Positions 35,535-43,860 of a stretch of DNA of 64,000 nt are shown here, piece after piece; the first letter of the stretch is position 1; the number at the start of each line of letters is the position of its first letter. A program made the position numbers and the translations under genes. The stretch comes from Verrucomicrobiota bacterium (lineage in GTDB: Bacteria > Verrucomicrobiota > Verrucomicrobiia > Limisphaerales > UBA1096), in assembly GCA_030749225.1 (NCBI GenBank), contig JASMKO010000034.1, positions 1 through 64,000 on the forward strand. The letters are read 5' to 3'. The notes beneath the pieces were generated by a model that saw nothing but the letters and a program-made list of their open reading frames with translations, had not been told where the DNA came from and made no database searches.

Positions 35535-37232
35535 TCAGTACAGCGCGATAGCGCGGCCTGGACCACCATGGCAGCCCTTGATTTTTACCGGGGCAAACAG
35601 GAAGTGTGCCCCGGGTGGAAGTTGGCCAAGCCCGGTCAGGAACTCGACGCCAACCACGCCGCGCCCGCCCAGCATCCAGTAGGTGAATAACGCCTGTTTG
35701 GGATTCACGCCACCGAGCGTTGGTGCATCCGTGCCTACGCAACGGATGCCGCGCTTGGCCAAGTACAGAATGGTTGCTGCATCTGGTGCCGGCCAACCTT
35801 CGCTCAGTCCGTTGATTGGGTTTTCCATGCACGCCTTGCCTTCCGGCAAAGGCCTGAAATGGGTGTCGACATGTCCGGTGCGAAACAGCACGACATCGTC
35901 GGGGTTGAGCTGCCCGGTGCTTTTTTCGTAGGTCTCGATTTGCGCCGTGGTGATCACCGGTGACGCTGGCCAATTGCTTGACTTGGTGGTTCCTACAAGT
36001 TCCCGGACATCGATCACCCGGGCGTTTCCGGCAGTCTGCGAAAGGGGTACTTTGTCTGAGGTTACACGACTGGTGCCGCGTTTGCCGAACCCGGCCTCAT
36101 ATTCCTCGAGCCACTGCTGCACCTTAGGGGAATAATTATTGTTGTTGAATCCCGGCCTTGGAAGGGTGTAGGCCGGTGGAACGAGGTGGGTCCCGGCATG
36201 GCTGTCCATCAGATGGGTATGATGAAAGATGTCGAGCGCAGGTTCATAAAAAAAATCAGCGCGGGTGTAGGGGTGGCGGTGCCTTGAGATGCCACGGCCG
36301 GGCCAGGTAAGCGGATGGTTAGCCGCCATCACCACCGAAAGCTCAGCCACCCGTTTTGCGCGTGCGGCTTTAATGAGTGGCTCCGCCCGGTTTCCCAAGA
36401 TGGCAAACGCTCTGCCTTCTCCATACGGCCCTTCAAAATGTCGCGGTCCCATCATGCAGTAAAACGCCCCGGTCGGCGGGAGCTTTTTGAGATTGGTGGC
36501 TCCTTCGGTAAAGACCAGTCCTCGCAGTAAGCCTTCGTCATGAACTGCCGCGGCGAGGTCTGGCATGGGCCCCATCGTGGGGCTGTCACAGCCAACGGCG
36601 GTGACGCCCTTCTTCGCAATGTAGGCCATGCACTCGGGATCGGGGTCCGGCCAGGCCGGCGTTTTTTTCTCAAGTGGTAGTGCAAGAAACCGTCGCCCCT
36701 CTGGCATGGGTTTGTAATAACGGTCACTATAGCCGCTCCTTAGCAGCACAATGTCCCCTTGGCCAAGCGGACGGTGTTTTTTTTCCCAAGCAATGATGTG
36801 TTCCTTTTTTACGAGGGGACTGACGCCGTTGGGCGCCTGGTCGAGGAGGGAGGTTACGTCGATGAGACAGGCTTCACCGACCAGTTTCCAGGCCGGGGTT
36901 CGATCGGTGTACTCGAGGCCAAGCGGGCCGGCATTCTTGAGTCCGCTGCCCGGGCGCGGGATGGAGTGGGGCGGCACATCGATCTGCGTGCCGGTGTTGC
37001 CGTCGATCTGCAGTAGATCACTATTGTATGGGCTCGACGGCCCGATCCGGATGTAGCGGTTTATATAGAACCGCGGGAACCCTGTGGCCCAGGTGCAGGG
37101 ATAATTTTCAGCAACGATCAGAGAGAGGTCTACAAACCGGCCTTGGTCGTGGTCGTTCGCCTGAACTGAACTGCTTTGGACAAGCGCCATGACGAAAGTG
37201 ATCACTGTGATTATTGGGAGTCTTATTTTCAT
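35535..37232 (-). CDS. Exported protein with two cyclase-family domains
   Basis: This 565-residue protein has a Sec signal (residues 1-25) and two tandem cyclase (kynurenine-formamidase-like) domains, about 30-290 and 295-565. Both repeat the same order: an opening VDLSLIV or AELSVVMA, the metal-site region, DVVLFRTG or DIVLLRSG, and a late GVTAVGCDSPTMG or GIRCVGTDAPTLGG. The usual metal motif HxGTHxDxPxH is degenerate in both copies: NTGTQIDVPPH in the first and HAGTHLVPPAY in the second. The metal ligands are thus split between copies, so activity may depend on one domain or a shared site. It lies within the minus-strand cluster, 18 bp downstream of the E2 gene. Confidence 0.83.
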   Translation of the reverse strand: MKIRLPIITVITFVMALVQSSSVQANDHDQGRFVDLSLIVAENYPCTWATGFPRFYINRYIRIGPSSPYNSDLLQIDGNTGTQIDVPPHSIPRPGSGLKNAGPLGLEYTDRTPAWKLVGEACLIDVTSLLDQAPNGVSPLVKKEHIIAWEKKHRPLGQGDIVLLRSGYSDRYYKPMPEGRRFLALPLEKKTPAWPDPDPECMAYIAKKGVTAVGCDSPTMGPMPDLAAAVHDEGLLRGLVFTEGATNLKKLPPTGAFYCMMGPRHFEGPYGEGRAFAILGNRAEPLIKAARAKRVAELSVVMAANHPLTWPGRGISRHRHPYTRADFFYEPALDIFHHTHLMDSHAGTHLVPPAYTLPRPGFNNNNYSPKVQQWLEEYEAGFGKRGTSRVTSDKVPLSQTAGNARVIDVRELVGTTKSSNWPASPVITTAQIETYEKSTGQLNPDDVVLFRTGHVDTHFRPLPEGKACMENPINGLSEGWPAPDAATILYLAKRGIRCVGTDAPTLGGVNPKQALFTYWMLGGRGVVGVEFLTGLGQLPPGAHFLFAPVKIKGCHGGPGRAIALY

Positions 37233-37250
37233 AGATTTCGTTGAGTGAAT

Positions 37251-38453
37251 TCAGTACGCCAACCATTCAGGTGGTTCTTCGATTTGTACGGCAAGATGTT
37301 CGAGAAATCTTGCCACCGGGGCGCCGTCGACGATTCGGTGATCAAACGTCAGGTTTAGAGTTAATCGCTCCTGACTCATGGCTTGTTCCTCTTGCCATAC
37401 CACTTTTTTTTGAATGCGCCCGATGCCAAGGACGGCACATTGTGGGGGATTGATAATAGGTGTGAATGCATCCACGCCAAATCCACCCAGATTGGAGACA
37501 GTGAATGTGGCACCCTGCATCTGTTCGGCTTTCAGCTGGCCCTTGCGGGCTTGTTCCGTTAGCGCTGTGGTTTGTCCGGCCAACTTGCCGATGGAGAGTC
37601 GGTCCGCATCATGGATGACCGGGGTAAGGAGTCCTGCCGACGTCTCCACTGCGAACGCAATGTGGATCTGGTCCGGTAGAAAAATCCCCTTTTCACGCCA
37701 TTGGCTGTTGAGCAGCGGGTGGCTCTTGAGCGACTCCGCAGCTAGGCGGATCAGGATGTCGTTGTAACTCGGGATCGTTTTTTTTGGGTTACTCGTTTGC
37801 TTGTATTGTCCGCGCAACCCGACCATCGCTGTGGCGTCCACTTCGCGGTGCAGGGTGACCGGCGCCGTCAGGTTGCTTCCAGCCGCCATCTGCCGGGCGA
37901 TGACCTTTCGGGTGGCGGAAAGCGGTTCCGTTTTCCCTGTTAATGAGTCATCAGGGTCGAGCGTTTGGCCAAGTGCAACTGCAGTGCGAATGTCATGTTC
38001 ACGAATTCGTCCGCCGCGGCCAGTGCCTTCAATTTTATTCCAGTCGACGCTTAAGTCCGAGGCCAACCGCAGGGCTCTTGGCGAGATGGTTTTTTTATCG
38101 CGCGCAGGCTTGGCCTGGGATGTTTTGGGGTCAGCCGGTTTATCCTCCAGTGGTCTAGAAACAGGTGCCGTGGGGGGCTGAGGTGCATCCTTCCATGGTT
38201 CGAGATCGGCTTCATCGGCAAGAAAAGCTAGGCGCTGGCCGACCACGATGGCATCTCCGGGCTGGGGCGCGTCCGGTGGCAGACGCAGGTAACCGGCATC
38301 AAATGATTCAACCTCCTGCGAGGCCTTGTCTCCCTCTAGGACAAACAGCATGTCCCCAACTTCAACTCGTTCGCCGTCAGCCTTCAGCCATTCTTGGAAC
38401 GTGCCTTCCTCCATCGACCATCCCAATCGGGGTACTGTCACCTCGGTTGCCAT
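37251..38453 (-). CDS. 2-oxoacid dehydrogenase E2 (dihydrolipoamide acyltransferase)
   Basis: This protein of about 400 residues has a lipoyl domain (1-75, lipoyl lysine in EGDKASQEV), a linker rich in Pro/Lys, and a peripheral-subunit-binding domain (about 120-160: SPRALRLASDLSVDW, EGTGRGGRI). The acyltransferase domain has the catalytic FDHRIVDGAPVARFL near the end. It accepts the acyl group from E1 and passes it to CoA. The ATG at 38453 follows the E1 stop at once; a GTG at 38459 overlapping that stop is an alternative. No E3 (dihydrolipoamide dehydrogenase) is encoded in the cluster, so a shared E3 is likely. The acyl specificity (pyruvate, branched-chain or acetoin type) cannot be decided from sequence alone. 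Confidence 0.92.
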   Translation of the reverse strand: MATEVTVPRLGWSMEEGTFQEWLKADGERVEVGDMLFVLEGDKASQEVESFDAGYLRLPPDAPQPGDAIVVGQRLAFLADEADLEPWKDAPQPPTAPVSRPLEDKPADPKTSQAKPARDKKTISPRALRLASDLSVDWNKIEGTGRGGRIREHDIRTAVALGQTLDPDDSLTGKTEPLSATRKVIARQMAAGSNLTAPVTLHREVDATAMVGLRGQYKQTSNPKKTIPSYNDILIRLAAESLKSHPLLNSQWREKGIFLPDQIHIAFAVETSAGLLTPVIHDADRLSIGKLAGQTTALTEQARKGQLKAEQMQGATFTVSNLGGFGVDAFTPIINPPQCAVLGIGRIQKKVVWQEEQAMSQERLTLNLTFDHRIVDGAPVARFLEHLAVQIEEPPEWLAY

Positions 38454-38455
38454 GG

Positions 38456-40465
38456 TCACTCCTCAAGTAGATCGCGGATGGCGGCCTCAATGGTTTGCGG
38501 GTTGGGCACGATGGCCCGCTCCAGTGTTGGGCTGTACGGGACAGGCGTGTGCACGCCATTGAGCCGTTTGACCGGCGCGTCGAGTTCGTCGAAGCCTTCC
38601 TCGGCTATGCGCGCTGCGATTTCCGAGGCAAGGCTGCATGGGCCAAACGCTTCGTCCACCACCAGTAATCGGCCCGTCTTTACAACAGATTCCAGGATGG
38701 CGTCGAAGTCCAGTGGGGACGCTGTTCGGGGATCGATCACTTCAATCGAGATGCCTTCCTCGTCCAGTTTTTCCGTCGCGGCCAGCGTGTGGTGCACCAT
38801 GAGAGACAGGGCGACGACGGTGGCGTGTGTTCCCTCGCGGGCGATGCGTGCCTGGCCAAAGGGAATCTCGTAATCCGTCTCGGGCGCCATGCCCTTGGTG
38901 GCCATCAGTTCGCGGTGCTCGAGGAACAGCACCGGATCGTTGCACCGCAGTGCGTGATGAAACAAACCCTTGGCATCGTACGACGTTGAGGGCAACACCA
39001 CGCGAATGCCAGGGATGTGCGAGTAGATGGAGGCGTAATTCCCCGAGTGATGCGTGGCTGCGCTGTGCCCGATGCCAATGCAGCCCCGAAGAAGGATAGG
39101 CATCTTCAACCGGCCGCTGCTCATGTAATGCATCTTTGCCACCTGATTGATGACCTCGCCGAAGGCGTCGTTGATGAAGTCGATAAACATGAAGTCGATT
39201 ACCGGCCGTGCGCCAGTCATCGCGGCACCGCACCCGAGCCCGACGAATCCCCGCTCGCAAATCGGAGTGTCGCAGAGGCGTATTGCCCCGTGTTCCTCGA
39301 ACAGACCAAGCGTGGTGGTAAAATTCCCGCCTCGTTGGCCGATGCCTTCACCCATTACAAAGATGGCCGGGTTGCGTTTCATCTCAAAGGCTAGGGCCTC
39401 AAGTGTACCACCTGCAACTGTTATCTCTCTGTCGCCTGGTTTGGGCGGTTTGGGCACAGTTTGACTGTCTTCGCAAAAGACGTGGACGGTAGCTGTTTCA
39501 GGATCAGGCCACGCGGCCTGCTCGGCTTCTGTATGGCCAAGTGCGACTAGTTCCGCTACCTCGTCCTCGATGGTCTTTAGTTCATCAGCTACGGCCTGGC
39601 CGGATTCAATCAGCGTTTGGCCAAGCTGCCGGATTGGGCAGAGTTCCTTCCACTGATTCACCTCCTCGCGTGTGCGGTAGTTGAAGTCGGACATCCCCTC
39701 GGCATGTGCCCGGATGCGGTAAGTGTTGCACTCAATCAATGTCGGACCGCCTCCCTGACGTGCCTGTTCAATGGCCTGCCTGGCGGCTTGCTCAACCTCA
39801 CTCACGTTATTGCCATCGACTTCAATTCCACTCATGCCGTACTGCTGCGCACGCCGTCCGACATGCGGATTGCTACTCGAATAATCGAACGACACCTCGG
39901 TTGCGAATTGGTTGTTTTCGCAGACAAACAGGACCGGTAGTTTCCAGATGCCGGCCATGTTGAGCCCCTCGTGAAAGGCGCCATTGTTTACGGCTCCATC
40001 CCCGAAAAACGCCACGGCCACATTGTCCCGATCCAGCAGCTTGAAACTGTAGCCCCCCCCGCATGCCTGAAGGATGCAGGGGCCCACGATTCCACTGGTT
40101 CCCATCATCCCGATCTCCGGCTTGAACAGGTGCATGCTGCCGCCGCGGCCCCGGGAACATCCGGTCTTTCGGCCGAATAACTCTGCGATTAGTTCCCCCG
40201 GCTCCATGCCCTTCGCCAATGCGTGCCCGTGGCCGCGGTGCGTGCTGAAGACGACATCCTCCCGGTGTAGATGATGGCACACCCCGGTGGCGATTGCCTC
40301 TTGGCCGACATATGTGTGGCAAGCACCGTGGACGAGCCCACGCTGGTGCGCCTTGGCCAAAGCCAGTTCCGTTTGCCGGATAAGCTGCATTTGGCGATAA
40401 AGAATCAGACCGGTTTCCCTCGTGGTTACCATCGGCGGGCTATTCATTGAAGGTTTCACTGCCAT
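38456..40465 (-). CDS. Fused 2-oxoacid dehydrogenase E1 alpha-beta
   Basis: This 669-residue single-chain E1 has two halves. Residues about 15-330 are the alpha half with the thiamine-diphosphate motif (FFGDGAVNNGAFHEGLNMA to CENNQFA) and the phosphorylation-loop-like HAEGMSDFNYRTREE. Residues about 345-669 are the beta half (GEGIGQRGGNFTTT, DTPICERGFVGLGCGAAM, HSAATHHSGNYASIYSHIPG). E1 decarboxylates a 2-oxo acid, or splits acetoin, and loads E2. Three candidate ATGs occur (40465, 40447, 40432). The first has a G-rich stretch upstream but overlaps the SDR gene by 26 bp. Alpha-beta fusions are known in several phyla. Confidence 0.92.
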   Translation of the reverse strand: MAVKPSMNSPPMVTTRETGLILYRQMQLIRQTELALAKAHQRGLVHGACHTYVGQEAIATGVCHHLHREDVVFSTHRGHGHALAKGMEPGELIAELFGRKTGCSRGRGGSMHLFKPEIGMMGTSGIVGPCILQACGGGYSFKLLDRDNVAVAFFGDGAVNNGAFHEGLNMAGIWKLPVLFVCENNQFATEVSFDYSSSNPHVGRRAQQYGMSGIEVDGNNVSEVEQAARQAIEQARQGGGPTLIECNTYRIRAHAEGMSDFNYRTREEVNQWKELCPIRQLGQTLIESGQAVADELKTIEDEVAELVALGHTEAEQAAWPDPETATVHVFCEDSQTVPKPPKPGDREITVAGGTLEALAFEMKRNPAIFVMGEGIGQRGGNFTTTLGLFEEHGAIRLCDTPICERGFVGLGCGAAMTGARPVIDFMFIDFINDAFGEVINQVAKMHYMSSGRLKMPILLRGCIGIGHSAATHHSGNYASIYSHIPGIRVVLPSTSYDAKGLFHHALRCNDPVLFLEHRELMATKGMAPETDYEIPFGQARIAREGTHATVVALSLMVHHTLAATEKLDEEGISIEVIDPRTASPLDFDAILESVVKTGRLLVVDEAFGPCSLASEIAARIAEEGFDELDAPVKRLNGVHTPVPYSPTLERAIVPNPQTIEAAIRDLLEE

Positions 40466-41249
40466 GAGAACCCCCGGCGTTTTGGGCCAGGTTGCCGCCG
40501 TCCATTGGGATCAGCGCGCCGGTGATCCACGATGAGGCATCGGACGCCAGAAAAACTGAGAGTCCGCGGATGTCGTCAGGGTGGCCAAACCGTCCCGAAG
40601 GGATGCCGCTTAGAAAGCGATCCCGAATCTCCGGGTCGGCATCGATGCGCTTCTGTAGTCCGTCGTTCATGACTTGTGCCGGGAGGATCGCATTGACCCG
40701 GACACCGCGATGGGCCCACTCGGTGCTTAACTCTCGGGTCATCTGAGCTACCGCACCCATGGCCATGCTGTAGCCGATGTGCCCTCGTCCCAGTGCGGTG
40801 ACACTCGCGAGCGAGCCGATATTGACAATACTGCCACTGCCCTTTGCAAGCATTCGTCGGCCGGCCTCCTGGCAGCAGCAAAAGCGTCCCAGTACAAGAT
40901 TGCGCCAAGAGTATTCGATATCCTCAAGACGGATCGTCTCTGGTTTTTCGCGGACAGCGTCGCCGGCGACGTTGCCGAGGAAGTCGATCTGGCCAAACAC
41001 CTCATCGATGCTAGCGAACATCGTCCGGATGTCGTCCGGGTTGGAGACATCGCATTGGGCAACAAGGCAGTTTTGGCCAAGCTCTTCGATCTCCTTAGCG
41101 GCATCACGGGCGCCTTCTTCGTTTAGGTCAATCAACACCACATCCGCCCCGGCTTCGGCGAGGGCAAGTGACATTGCGCGGCCCATGCTGCCGGCGGCAC
41201 CGGATACGGCAGCCACCTTGCCAGCTAGGTTGAAAAGTGAGTCGGTCAT
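40440..41249 (-). CDS. SDR-family protein with the catalytic lysine replaced
   Basis: This 269-residue short-chain dehydrogenase/reductase has the cofactor loop SGAAGSMGRAM, an acidic residue after strand 2 (LIDLNEEG, favouring NAD) and CDVSNPDDI. It also has the catalytic Ser in NIGSLASVTALG and Tyr in GYSMAMGAVAQM. The usual Tyr-x-x-x-Lys reads Tyr-Ser-Met-Ala-Met, so the lysine is methionine (codon ATG where AAG is expected). The N-x-A-G motif (GNVAGD) is kept. It may be inactive, use another residue, or serve binding. It sits between the transporter and the E1 gene in the minus-strand cluster. Confidence 0.88.
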   Translation of the reverse strand: MTDSLFNLAGKVAAVSGAAGSMGRAMSLALAEAGADVVLIDLNEEGARDAAKEIEELGQNCLVAQCDVSNPDDIRTMFASIDEVFGQIDFLGNVAGDAVREKPETIRLEDIEYSWRNLVLGRFCCCQEAGRRMLAKGSGSIVNIGSLASVTALGRGHIGYSMAMGAVAQMTRELSTEWAHRGVRVNAILPAQVMNDGLQKRIDADPEIRDRFLSGIPSGRFGHPDDIRGLSVFLASDASSWITGALIPMDGGNLAQNAGGSHGSETFNE

Positions 41250-41264
41250 GGTCGCATTGTGTGA

Positions 41265-42869
41265 CTAGAAAAAAAGTTCTCGAATGAGCGGCATCTGCGT
41301 CTGGAAAAAAACGATGGTTGCCATGCCAAGGTAAAAAGCGCCGCAACTGATCATCCCTGCGCGGTGATACCAACGCGGCTGCAACTGCTTTGGAAGCAGT
41401 CGGCAGTTCATCCTTAGGATGAGAAATGCCGTGAAGCCAATGCCGATTGTGTTGAGGTTTGCGACAATCAGGACCATGATTTTTGGTTTGCTGTAAAACA
41501 GGAAAATCGTCGCACACACAAACGTCCATGAGACGTAGATTGCAAGGATGGTGTAGTAGATTCGCCGCACTTGGTCGGGACGCATTTTTTCGCGCACGGT
41601 TTGGCTGCCGGACCACAGGATGTCTGTCCAGCGGCGGCAGACATCCTCGACGATGGACATTTGACTGGGCAACAATACCACCAGCCCTACGAGACAGGTG
41701 GTCATCCAGAAAAAGGTGGAGAGGCCCGTTCCCGGCGTGAACGCATGCCGCATTCCGTCAGCGCTGATGATGGCCTGAGCCCAATCGAGCCGATCGGGAT
41801 CATTGAACATCGGGGAGTGCGGGGAAAACTGAAGCGAGATGAGCGCCGGCAACGCCATGCCCATGAAGCAGCCGGGCATCCAGATGAACAACTGATCGGT
41901 GCGGATGTATTTCCACCAGCCGTTCCAGCGCTTGATGTTTTCATCGTTGACGTCGAACGTCTTCCCAATGTGGCTGAGTGTGATCTTGCGCCCTCCTATT
42001 GCGCTTGGAATTGCTCCCACCGCGCTGCCCATCCCCCAGCCTTTGTCCCGGACAAAGTTGCTGTAGGTTGCATTGCCCAATCCGCCCCCGCCCGCGTATC
42101 CCGCAAAGGCCCCGAGCAGGGCGATGTTGCCAAGGAACAATGTCGGCCAAACCCCGTGTTCCCAGCGGTGTGCGAATACATTTGTCACAGTCTCTTTTCC
42201 ATTCGCATCCTGCACCGGCAGCGTGCCGATCTTGAAAAAACCGCTAAACACCTTGCCCCAGTTTTCTGCGCTCACAAAAAACACACCGACGAAAAGGCAG
42301 AACCCCAGCACAATCACGATCTTGGCCGTGAATACAACCTGCATCATGTTGAATACTTTGCCGCCAAGAAGGATGGGAACCGAAACCAGGCCGAGCATCA
42401 CATACGCCAGCGTGGTCACCAGCGCGCGGTCCGCCTCTCCGGCCGGTTGCCCCTGTATGATGGAGGCAATCACCGCCGCGCCCTGGGTCGACAGCGCTGG
42501 GATAAACATCCCTAGACTTAACAACAGGAACACCCCCATCCAGAACCGTGGTCCCGGCCGGCTGCGCATCATCCCGGTGAATACCGGCTCACCGCAAAAC
42601 AGCGCGTACCGGCCGCATTCCATGTTGTAAAACACCTGGCAAATGATGGCGACCGCTGCAATCCACATCAACCCGCCACCGTACCGTGCGGTAATTTCCG
42701 CGCCGACGAGCCATTCGCCGCCAGCAAGCTGAATCCCACACATCACGAGTCCGGGTCCGACAAACCCGGTCCAGTTGCGCCAGCTCAACGGTTTCGGTTT
42801 GGGTAGTTCACCCCGGCCCCACGAGGGGAGGCTGTGTTTCTGAGGTTCGGTTTTCCGTGAATCACTCAT
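41265..42869 (-). CDS. Nramp-related membrane transporter without the DPGN motif
   Basis: This 534-residue protein has about eleven transmembrane segments and an Nramp-like overall pattern: GPGLVMCGIQLAGGEWLVGA in the first segment, QVFYNMECGRYALFCGEPVF in the second and third, and a LeuT-fold inverted repeat further on. Classical Nramp proteins have Asp-Pro-Gly-Asn in helix 1 and Met-Pro-His in helix 6 for metal binding. Here helix 1 reads LAGGEW, so classic Mn/Fe transport is unlikely. Neighbours are a hydroxyacid dehydrogenase and an SDR, so an organic substrate is conceivable, but this is inference. The gene lies 15 bp upstream of the SDR gene. Confidence 0.78.
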   Translation of the reverse strand: MSDSRKTEPQKHSLPSWGRGELPKPKPLSWRNWTGFVGPGLVMCGIQLAGGEWLVGAEITARYGGGLMWIAAVAIICQVFYNMECGRYALFCGEPVFTGMMRSRPGPRFWMGVFLLLSLGMFIPALSTQGAAVIASIIQGQPAGEADRALVTTLAYVMLGLVSVPILLGGKVFNMMQVVFTAKIVIVLGFCLFVGVFFVSAENWGKVFSGFFKIGTLPVQDANGKETVTNVFAHRWEHGVWPTLFLGNIALLGAFAGYAGGGGLGNATYSNFVRDKGWGMGSAVGAIPSAIGGRKITLSHIGKTFDVNDENIKRWNGWWKYIRTDQLFIWMPGCFMGMALPALISLQFSPHSPMFNDPDRLDWAQAIISADGMRHAFTPGTGLSTFFWMTTCLVGLVVLLPSQMSIVEDVCRRWTDILWSGSQTVREKMRPDQVRRIYYTILAIYVSWTFVCATIFLFYSKPKIMVLIVANLNTIGIGFTAFLILRMNCRLLPKQLQPRWYHRAGMISCGAFYLGMATIVFFQTQMPLIRELFF

Positions 42870-42878
42870 TGCAGGTCT

Positions 42879-43844
42879 TCAGTTGGATACCCCGTTGACT
42901 ATGTTGGGCAGCGGCTCCCCTTTGATGGCATTGAGGATTGTTTTTGCCGCGGACTCACGCAGGGTGACCGCGGCCTGCTCACTGGCGGATGCAATATGTG
43001 ACCCGACAATAACGTTCTCCATCCTGAGGATAGGGTGGTCTGCCGGGATCGGTTCTGGCGAAAATACATCTAGCCCAACGGCGCTGATCCGCTCTTGGTT
43101 AAGTGCGGTCATCAGTGCGTCGGGGTTAACGAGATCCCCTCGGCCAACGTTGATCAAGATCACTCCCGGCTTCATTTTCGCGATCGACGACTCATTGATG
43201 ATCCACCGCGTTGCCTCGCTTGACGGACAGTGGAGCGTAATCAGGTCGCAGTTCCCCAGTAGGTCATCCAACGAGGCCGCTTCTCCGCCGGTTTGCTCAA
43301 TTTCCCTGCTGCCGATCGCGGGGTCGCAGACCATGATGCGGCAACCGAATCCGGCTAAGCGCTTGGCCACGGCACGGCCGATTCGGCCAAGGCCGACGAT
43401 ACCAACTGTCAGTCGGGATATCGCACGCATTTGGCCAAGCGGCACGGCCAGCCCCCAGTTTCCGGTCGAGGTGGCACGGTGATTCTGAAGCAGGCACCGT
43501 GTGGCGGCCAGCATCAGGCCAAGCGTGTGGTCGGCTACCTCATCCGTGCAGAATTCCGGCACATTGCAGACCGGGATGCCCCTGGCCCGTGCTGCCTCTA
43601 AGTCAACGTTGTCGTAGCCTATGCCGTATCGGACGATAACCTTCGCCCTCTCCATCACGCCCACCACATCGGCGTTCATAGGTGCGAACTGGGTTAGTAC
43701 ATAATCGGCGTCCCGCACCACCTCAATCAACGCTTCCGGTGTCCGGCATTGGTGTCCGGCCAACTCGCACCTCGCAGGTTCAAGTACTTGTTGCTCAATC
43801 TTGAGGTTGGGAAAGGTGTAATCAGTGACGACGATCTTGTGCAT
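42879..43844 (-). CDS. D-isomer-specific 2-hydroxyacid dehydrogenase (CtBP-like)
   Basis: This 321-residue protein has the D-2-hydroxyacid dehydrogenase order. The N-terminal half ends with VRYGIGYDNVDLEAARARGI and EVADHTLGLMLAATR. The NAD loop is GIVGLGRIGRAVAKRLAGFG. Catalytic Arg (NVGRGDLVN), Glu (VFSPEPIP region) and His (GSHIASASEQ) are present. It would reduce a 2-oxo acid or oxidise a D-2-hydroxy acid with NAD. In the cluster it could supply the 2-oxo acid used by the E1/E2 enzyme next to it, which is inference. The RLAG segment at 43352 derives from a degenerate palindrome; another core lies at 43431. Confidence 0.91.
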   Translation of the reverse strand: MHKIVVTDYTFPNLKIEQQVLEPARCELAGHQCRTPEALIEVVRDADYVLTQFAPMNADVVGVMERAKVIVRYGIGYDNVDLEAARARGIPVCNVPEFCTDEVADHTLGLMLAATRCLLQNHRATSTGNWGLAVPLGQMRAISRLTVGIVGLGRIGRAVAKRLAGFGCRIMVCDPAIGSREIEQTGGEAASLDDLLGNCDLITLHCPSSEATRWIINESSIAKMKPGVILINVGRGDLVNPDALMTALNQERISAVGLDVFSPEPIPADHPILRMENVIVGSHIASASEQAAVTLRESAAKTILNAIKGEPLPNIVNGVSN

Positions 43845-43860
43845 GTTACTTCGTTTTCGG

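Noticed and set aside
37251-40465. Firm naming of the E1/E2 genes as acetoin or branched-chain dehydrogenase
   Set aside because: The motifs fit several 2-oxoacid dehydrogenase types and no E3 or regulator is nearby to decide.
41571-42515. 314-codon open frame on the plus strand
   Set aside because: It is antisense to the transporter gene, with composition of a shadow frame.
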